Below, one piece after another: positions 53,964 through 58,916 of a stretch of 58,916 nt of DNA (positions are counted from its first letter, which is position 1; each line of letters opens with the position of its first letter). A program made the position numbers and the translations under genes. Where the stretch lies: contig JAJYQS010000013.1 of the NCBI GenBank assembly GCA_021794475.1, positions 1 through 58,916 of the forward strand, written 5' to 3'. Source of the DNA: a bacterium (GTDB lineage Bacteria > SZUA-79 > Acidulodesulfobacterales > Acidulodesulfobacteraceae). The notes beneath the pieces are model-generated. The model worked only from the letters and a program-made list of their open reading frames with translations, was not told the DNA's origin and did no database searches.

Positions 53964-54608
53964 ATGGCAAATTATAAAAATTTGATTGAAAAAATGATTA
54001 ATTCATATATTATATCTAAAGGTATCTGCGATGCCGATATTATAGGAGCGATAAGGTCCATTCCGCGTCATATTTTTGTTGAAGAATCTTTTAGCGAATT
54101 GAGCTATAGCGATGCTCCGCTGCCGATAGGGCATAAGCAAACAATATCGGGAATATATACGGCTGCATTGATGACTTCAGTTCTTGAACTCAATAAAAAT
54201 CATAAAGTATTAGAAATAGGAACAGGCTCCGGTTATCAAACTGCAATCCTTTCAAATCTGGCGTCGGAAGTTTATACTATAGAAAGAATCAGAGAGTTAT
54301 CTTTAAAATCGCGGACAATCCTTGACGGTTTAAATTGTAAAAATATAACCTTTATAATCGGCGACGGCTCTATAGGTTTCAAGGAATATGCCCCTTATGA
54401 CAGAATTATTATTACCGCATGTTCTCCTGAAATACCCAAACCGCTGCTCGACCAGCTGAAAGACGGAGGCGTTATGGTAATGCCGCTTGAGCTCGACCGC
54501 AAGCAGAATATTTATGTAATTAGAAAAAATAGCGGCAAGATAGAAAAAAAAATTATAGCGCCGGCAAATTTTGTAAAACTCATAGGTAAATCAGGTTTTG
54601 CAGGCTGA
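53964..54608 (+). CDS. pcm: Protein-L-isoaspartate O-methyltransferase
   Basis: Repairs isoaspartyl residues in aged proteins with SAM. The 214 residues contain IPRHIFVEESFSELSYSDAPLPIGHKQTIS (substrate site), SAM motif I VLEIGTGSGYQTAILS, and YDRIIITACSPEIPKPLLDQLKDGG (post-II and motif III). Length and order are normal. It lies between surE and the sigma factor, all on the plus strand, consistent with a stress-survival operon. Confidence 0.96.
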   Translation: MANYKNLIEKMINSYIISKGICDADIIGAIRSIPRHIFVEESFSELSYSDAPLPIGHKQTISGIYTAALMTSVLELNKNHKVLEIGTGSGYQTAILSNLASEVYTIERIRELSLKSRTILDGLNCKNITFIIGDGSIGFKEYAPYDRIIITACSPEIPKPLLDQLKDGGVMVMPLELDRKQNIYVIRKNSGKIEKKIIAPANFVKLIGKSGFAG

Positions 54609-54797
54609 TTTAATTATATTGCTTATATTAAAAATTAAATACATTATATTAATTTTTAATTCTAATTTTAATTGTATCGCAATAATTATTTTGTCAAAAA
54701 AATAAGCAAGAAATTTTTAGCCTCTTAGTAGGGAGCAGTTCGCTAATATAATTAAACAGAATTGAAATTATAAAAAACAATAATAATATAAAATATT

Positions 54798-55691
54798 ATG
54801 GCAGACAATAATAATACAACATATTCTGATGAGCCCAAAACTGATTATCAGGAACTTAATAATAATAATATTTATACCCAATACTTCAAAAATATTCATA
54901 AACACCCGCTTTTAACTAAAGACGAGGAATATGAGCTCAGTTTAAAAGCTCAGAACGGCGATAAAGAAGCAAGAGATTTGATGATACAGTCAAACCTCGG
55001 ACTGGTAATTCAGGTTGCGAAAAGATTTCTCGGAAGAGGTATTTCTTTTGAAGACTTAATAGAAGAAGGAAATATCGGACTTATGAAAGCGGTTGAGAAA
55101 TTTCAGCCGTCTAAAGGATTTAGATTTTCGACTTACGCCACTTGGTGGATAAGGCAGGCTATAGAAAGGGCAATATTAAATTCTGCGCGTCTCATCAGGA
55201 TTCCGATACATATTTCCGAAAGTATGTTTAAAATTTCAAAAGCCTCAAAAAATTTAGAAAAAGAAAATGGTTATGAACCGAATACTGATGATATTGCAGA
55301 ATATATCGGCATTAATTCCGATAAAGTTGAAAAAATTTACGGATCTATTGCTAATATAACATCATTAGACTATTCAATGTCGCAGAATGAAGACGACCAG
55401 AATATGTCTTTAAACAATGTTGTTAAAGAAGACGAGGAACGTACATCTCCCTATGAAATATTAAATAAAATAGAAACTATAAATTTATTAAACAGCTGGC
55501 TTTTTTCACTAAAAGAAAACGAAAGAAAAATTATTACGCTGAGATACGGATTGAATTATGAAAAACCTATGACATTACATCAAATTGCCGGTATTTTTAA
55601 TCTTACTAAAGAAAGAATAAGACAGATTGAATCAAAAGCTATGGATAAATTGCAAAAAATGGCTAAAGAATCAGGCGTGTTGGAAAAATAG
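54798..55691 (+). CDS. rpoS: Group 2 sigma-70 factor, RpoS-like
   Basis: An alternative housekeeping-type sigma factor. The 297 residues lack region 1.1. Region 1.2 (LLTKDEEYELSLKAQNGDKEARD) is followed by region 2 (SNLGLVIQVAKRFLGRGISFEDLIEEGNIGLMKAVEKF, then GFRFSTYATWWIRQAIERAI), region 3, and region 4.2 with MTLHQIAGIFNLTKERIRQIESKAMDKL. The Asn-rich start (NNNTTYSDEPK) is low-complexity. Position after surE-pcm makes RpoS the best name; sequence alone would allow another group 2 sigma. A 189-bp gap precedes it, with no promoter recognised. Confidence 0.88.
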   Translation: MADNNNTTYSDEPKTDYQELNNNNIYTQYFKNIHKHPLLTKDEEYELSLKAQNGDKEARDLMIQSNLGLVIQVAKRFLGRGISFEDLIEEGNIGLMKAVEKFQPSKGFRFSTYATWWIRQAIERAILNSARLIRIPIHISESMFKISKASKNLEKENGYEPNTDDIAEYIGINSDKVEKIYGSIANITSLDYSMSQNEDDQNMSLNNVVKEDEERTSPYEILNKIETINLLNSWLFSLKENERKIITLRYGLNYEKPMTLHQIAGIFNLTKERIRQIESKAMDKLQKMAKESGVLEK

Positions 55692-55730
55692 CGGCTAAAC
55701 AGCGCATAACTTTAAAGTTTTGTTAATAAA

Positions 55731-57626
55731 ATGCAGGATATAGATATACTAAATAGCTATGAAATAAATAGCGCAGATGTTATTAAAGCCATTATAAAGT
55801 TTGAAAAAAAACCGATAAATTCCGATGACATTAATCAAATAAAAGTTATCGAAACTCACATTTCGTCAATCTATCTCACCCAAAAATTCGCATATAAACA
55901 AAAGAAGAAAGTTAATTTCGGATTTTTAGACTACACGTCTTTAGAAAAAAGAAAATTTTACTGCAGAAAAGAGCTGTCACTTAATAGAAGGTCGTGTGCC
56001 GGAATATATCTTGATATGCCTGAATTAAGGCTAAAGAATGACGGCAGTCTGCTATTGGGATATAAAAAAGGAAAAATTGTCGATTATTTGGTAAGGATGA
56101 AACGTGTTGCAGAGGATAAATTTTTAGACGTTATTCTTGCTAAAGAGAAAGATACTTATACCGATATTGATAAAATTCTGCAAAAAACAGCTAAAAGGAT
56201 TTATCTTTTTCATAAAAACGCAAATAGTTCAAAAAGAATTTCCATGTTCGGAAAGATTGATGTACTAAAAGAGAATTTTGACGATAATTATTCAGCCGTC
56301 TATAATTTTATCAGCGAAGAAAAAGAATTAAATAATCAGAATAATCTTAAAAAATTGAAAAATATTTTTTATGATTTTATAAATTCCGATGAATTTGCAC
56401 AATATATAACATTAAGAATGAGCAAAGGTTTAGTTAAGGATTGCCACGGCGATTTAAGAATGGAACATATAGTTATCGAAAATATTTCTAAAATCAACGG
56501 AATATGTATTCTGGACTGTGTAGAATTCAGCGAAAAATTAAGGTTTCAGGATGTTTATTTAGATTTTGCCTTTCTGTTGATGGATATGGAGCATAGAGGA
56601 TATTTTTATGAATCAGGTAAAATATTTGAATATTACAAAAATTATTTTAGCGCCGGTTTAATTAATCTATTTCAGGAATATGAATTTAAAGTAATTTTAA
56701 CATATAAATTGTACAGGGCTCTTGTCAGATGCAAAATCGCTATTCTGCAAACACACGGTGAAAATAATAAGACAGAGCAAGGTAGCGCGGCTCAAATAAC
56801 ATCATATAAATATAATAAAAATAATAAGATAAAAGAAAACAGTGCGGATAAACTTAATGAAGCAGTCAATTATTTTAATTTAGCTATGTTTTATGCCGAG
56901 TTATTGGCAAAACCCGTTGCTATAATGAATGTAGGGCTTCCCGGAAGCGGAAAAAGCGCTCTGTCTTTTCTTTTAAGCCGATATTTAAATGCTTCGCTGT
57001 TCACTTCCGATAAAATAAGAAAAGAATTATTTGCATCAAAAGACGTATATTTATATGACAAGTCTATAAGCAGGAGGGTTTACGAATATATATTTGTGGA
57101 ATCCAAGAAAGCTGTCGAACTTAAAAAAAGCGTTGTCATGGATGCAACATTTTTGGAAGCCGAGCATAGAAAAATATTTATTGATTATTTTACTAAAAAA
57201 TACTGTAATTTTATTGTTATTTACTCTAAAATATATAAAGAAAAGGAAAATATAATTATTGAGCGGCTTAAAAACAGAAAGACAAAATCTGATTTTAAAT
57301 CTGCAGAGTCTTCAGAGTATTTAAAATCTTCAGAGCATGCAGAGTCTTCAGAGTATTTAAAATCTTCAGAGCATGCAGAGTCTTCTGATTACCCTGTTGA
57401 CTGCAGCCTTCATACAGACTGTCAAACCGCCGAGAATTCTAAATCAAACGATTTTACTAAAGATTATTCAGATGCAGATGAAGAAGTCTATTTGAGAATG
57501 AAGAAAACCCTCGACGAACCGGTTTCACAGTCTAGCGGCGCAGCTGTTTTGACGATAGACGCGTCTATCGAATTAAAAGACAGATATAACTGCGTATTAG
57601 CGCAATTACTTAAGATGCGGGGTTAA
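55731..57626 (+). CDS. Two-domain protein: APH-like kinase plus P-loop kinase (COG2187/COG0645)
   Basis: The 631-residue protein matches the family of fused aminoglycoside-phosphotransferase-like and zeta-toxin-like ATP-binding domains, of unknown substrate. The N-terminal part (to about 390) has the Brenner-type motif KDCHGDLRMEHIVIE, with His replacing the usual catalytic-loop Asn, and ILDCVEFSEKLRFQDVYLDFAFLLMDME. The C-terminal part begins with a perfect Walker A, MNVGLPGSGKSALSFLLSRYL (about 400), and continues with SDKIRKELF. A 12-residue repeat, AESSEYLKSSEH, occurs twice and partly a third time at about 525-553. The repeat lies in the LID-like region before the end of the kinase domain. 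It follows the sigma gene by 39 bp. Confidence 0.82.
   Translation: MQDIDILNSYEINSADVIKAIIKFEKKPINSDDINQIKVIETHISSIYLTQKFAYKQKKKVNFGFLDYTSLEKRKFYCRKELSLNRRSCAGIYLDMPELRLKNDGSLLLGYKKGKIVDYLVRMKRVAEDKFLDVILAKEKDTYTDIDKILQKTAKRIYLFHKNANSSKRISMFGKIDVLKENFDDNYSAVYNFISEEKELNNQNNLKKLKNIFYDFINSDEFAQYITLRMSKGLVKDCHGDLRMEHIVIENISKINGICILDCVEFSEKLRFQDVYLDFAFLLMDMEHRGYFYESGKIFEYYKNYFSAGLINLFQEYEFKVILTYKLYRALVRCKIAILQTHGENNKTEQGSAAQITSYKYNKNNKIKENSADKLNEAVNYFNLAMFYAELLAKPVAIMNVGLPGSGKSALSFLLSRYLNASLFTSDKIRKELFASKDVYLYDKSISRRVYEYIFVESKKAVELKKSVVMDATFLEAEHRKIFIDYFTKKYCNFIVIYSKIYKEKENIIIERLKNRKTKSDFKSAESSEYLKSSEHAESSEYLKSSEHAESSDYPVDCSLHTDCQTAENSKSNDFTKDYSDADEEVYLRMKKTLDEPVSQSSGAAVLTIDASIELKDRYNCVLAQLLKMRG
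57303..57385 (+). repeat. In-frame 36-bp tandem repeat
   Basis: Two perfect 36-bp units (57303-57338 and 57339-57374) and the first 11 bases of a third. Each unit encodes the 12 residues AESSEYLKSSEH, so copy-number change keeps the reading frame. Confidence 0.95.
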
Positions 57627-57696
57627 TAGGAATTTAATCGATAATAAATAAAAAAATAAATAAAAAGTCGGTATCAAATAAAATTAAATATAAATA

Positions 57697-58916
57697 GTGA
57701 GAAATTTGAAGAATATTTTTAAAAAAATAAATATAATAGGCGATGCGGCAGAAGAAAAGTCCAATGAAATTTTAGATTATTTAGAGTCATATAAATTTGA
57801 AATATGGCTTGTAATTTTATCAATTATCGCTTTTTTTATCCATGAGCATCTTGCCGCTACTTTAAATCTTGGAAATGACGAGGCACACTATTATGTATGG
57901 TCGCTTCATCCCTCAGCCGGTTATCTTGACGATGCCCCGCTTGTTGCATACTGTATTTATTTTTTTACGCATATTTTTGGCAAAAGCGAACTGACGGCGA
58001 GATTAACCGCTATTATATTTTCTTTTTTTGACGGTTTTTTAATATATTATTTCAGTTATCTGTTATTTAAAGATAAACGAGCCGCTTTTTTTGCATTCTT
58101 ATTTTTTTTATGCTCCCCTATCTTTGGTCTTGTGCTCTCAGTGATGATTTTGCCTGATACCCCGCTGCTGTTCTTTTATATGCTTTTTTTAATAAGTTTT
58201 TATATTGCGGTAAACAAGACAGCGAATAATAACAACAGAATTGTTAATAATAAGATTGATGATAATAAGATTAATAATAAGGTTAATAATAATAAGATTA
58301 ATAATGATATTAATAATCATAGTATCAAGAAAAATATCAAGTGGTGGCTCATAGCAGGTATTTTTCTTGGTTTATCATTTTTGAGCAAATATACTGCGGC
58401 TTTAATACCGCCTTCCGCATTGCTGTATCTTTTATTTTCTAATAAAAACCGATACCTGCTTAAAACAATTTATCCATATTTTACTCTTATAATAGCTCTT
58501 ATTTTCTTCTCTCCGGTAATATACTGGAATATGGAACATAATTTTATTTCCTTTAAATTTCAGCTGTCGCACGGTTTTTCCAGTCCTGTCCCTAATGCCG
58601 TTTTATTTTTTCAAAACTGGCTCGAACAGTTTATTGCCATAAGTCCTTTAATATATATTGCTTTATTTTTTGTTTTCATCTATTTCATTATTTTCATTAT
58701 TTATAATAAAAACATTTTCAATGAAAGTATATTGTATGCCCTAAGTATGTCGGTGCCTGTACTTGTTTTTTTTATCGTAAACGGCTATTCTCACAGGATA
58801 CTGTTTCACTGGCCTGACATCGGTTATTTAGCCGCTTTTCCGCTTGCAGGTTTTTTCGCAAGTTCCTTTATAAAACGTTATGAAAATTCTGCAAAGCCGC
58901 ATAAGGGCGGCAATAT
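57697..58916 (+). CDS. GT39-type (ArnT/PMT-like) membrane glycosyltransferase, 3' end cut
   Basis: The frame opens at GTG 57697 (MRNLKNIFKKI) and runs off the window, giving 406 residues so far. The first helix is followed by LNLGNDEAHYYVWSLHPSAGYLDDAPLVAY. This is the acidic first loop of GT39 enzymes that transfer sugars from polyprenyl phosphate to lipid A or protein outside the membrane. At least eight helices are visible. Between helices, about residues 172-208 (DNA 58217-58335), lies an Asn-rich insert built of NNKI/NNKV units. No good ribosome site precedes the GTG, so the start is uncertain. Target and sugar are unknown. Confidence 0.85.
   Translation, partial: MRNLKNIFKKINIIGDAAEEKSNEILDYLESYKFEIWLVILSIIAFFIHEHLAATLNLGNDEAHYYVWSLHPSAGYLDDAPLVAYCIYFFTHIFGKSELTARLTAIIFSFFDGFLIYYFSYLLFKDKRAAFFAFLFFLCSPIFGLVLSVMILPDTPLLFFYMLFLISFYIAVNKTANNNNRIVNNKIDDNKINNKVNNNKINNDINNHSIKKNIKWWLIAGIFLGLSFLSKYTAALIPPSALLYLLFSNKNRYLLKTIYPYFTLIIALIFFSPVIYWNMEHNFISFKFQLSHGFSSPVPNAVLFFQNWLEQFIAISPLIYIALFFVFIYFIIFIIYNKNIFNESILYALSMSVPVLVFFIVNGYSHRILFHWPDIGYLAAFPLAGFFASSFIKRYENSAKPHKGGN

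Noticed and set aside
54609-54797. tRNA or other structural RNA in the longer gaps, for example before the sigma gene
   Set aside because: No GTTCRANNC T-loop, acceptor-stem pairing or CCA was found in any gap of the window; the gaps are A/T simple sequence.

Overview
The window is about 59 kb of a very AT-rich, gene-dense bacterial chromosome. It looks like a Gram-negative, deltaproteobacteria-like lineage. There are Sec/Bam envelope genes (secD, yajC, bamD, a SurA/PpiD-like protein, lipoproteins with clear lipoboxes). Gene orders such as queA-tgt-yajC-secD, mreBCD-mrdA-rodA, cinA-recA-pilT-recX-alaS, infC-rpmI-rplT-ihfA-merR and surE-pcm-rpoS are of the type seen in proteobacteria. Periplasmic proteins and domains are strikingly lysine-rich. 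That would fit an acidophile; the low-GC acid-mine deltaproteobacterial group Acidulodesulfobacterales is my best guess, as inference only. No tRNA, rRNA, complete insertion sequence or CRISPR array was seen.

Region 1 (1-4715, minus strand): queA and tgt (queuosine synthesis), then yajC and secD (Sec translocon accessories); secD runs off the left edge. Region 2 (5012-22351, plus strand): a cell-surface glycan island. It holds five glycosyltransferases of the GT2 or GT4 type, a Wzx-like flippase, a B12-binding radical SAM enzyme with unusual cysteine spacing, a frameshifted FkbM-type methyltransferase, a second methyltransferase, a GT-C-like membrane protein of 902 residues, a strongly basic 884-residue single-pass protein of unknown function, a small membrane protein and a DUF2079 membrane protein. 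The island is bracketed by two copies of a 21-bp sequence, each followed by six copies of a different pentanucleotide. Region 3 (22571-30276): tmk, holB, ricT, metG, a TatD-radical SAM fusion and larC.

Region 4 (30328-43852): a YhaM-like nuclease on the minus strand, then the rod-shape genes mreBCD, mrdA and rodA. These are interleaved with nickel-pincer-nucleotide cofactor genes larB and larE and a SurA/PpiD-like chaperone, and followed by pgpA, cinA and recA. Region 5 (43909-50428): pilT, recX, alaS, a glutaredoxin-like protein, a lipoprotein and bamD. Region 6 (50594-57626): infC (which I read as starting at AUC), rpmI, rplT, ihfA, a MerR regulator, surE, pcm, an RpoS-like sigma factor and a two-domain kinase. 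The right edge cuts a GT39-type glycosyltransferase.

Two habits of this genome run through the window. First, many conserved enzymes carry Asn/Asp-rich low-complexity inserts absent from their usual family architecture (QueA, Tmk, HolB, MetG, LarC, MerR, the GT39 protein). Second, short tandem duplications are common, several of them over gene starts: mreC (68 bp), the glutaredoxin-like gene (62 bp), upstream of ricT (52 bp), inside the FkbM gene (17 bp, breaking the frame) and inside the two-domain kinase (36 bp, in frame).
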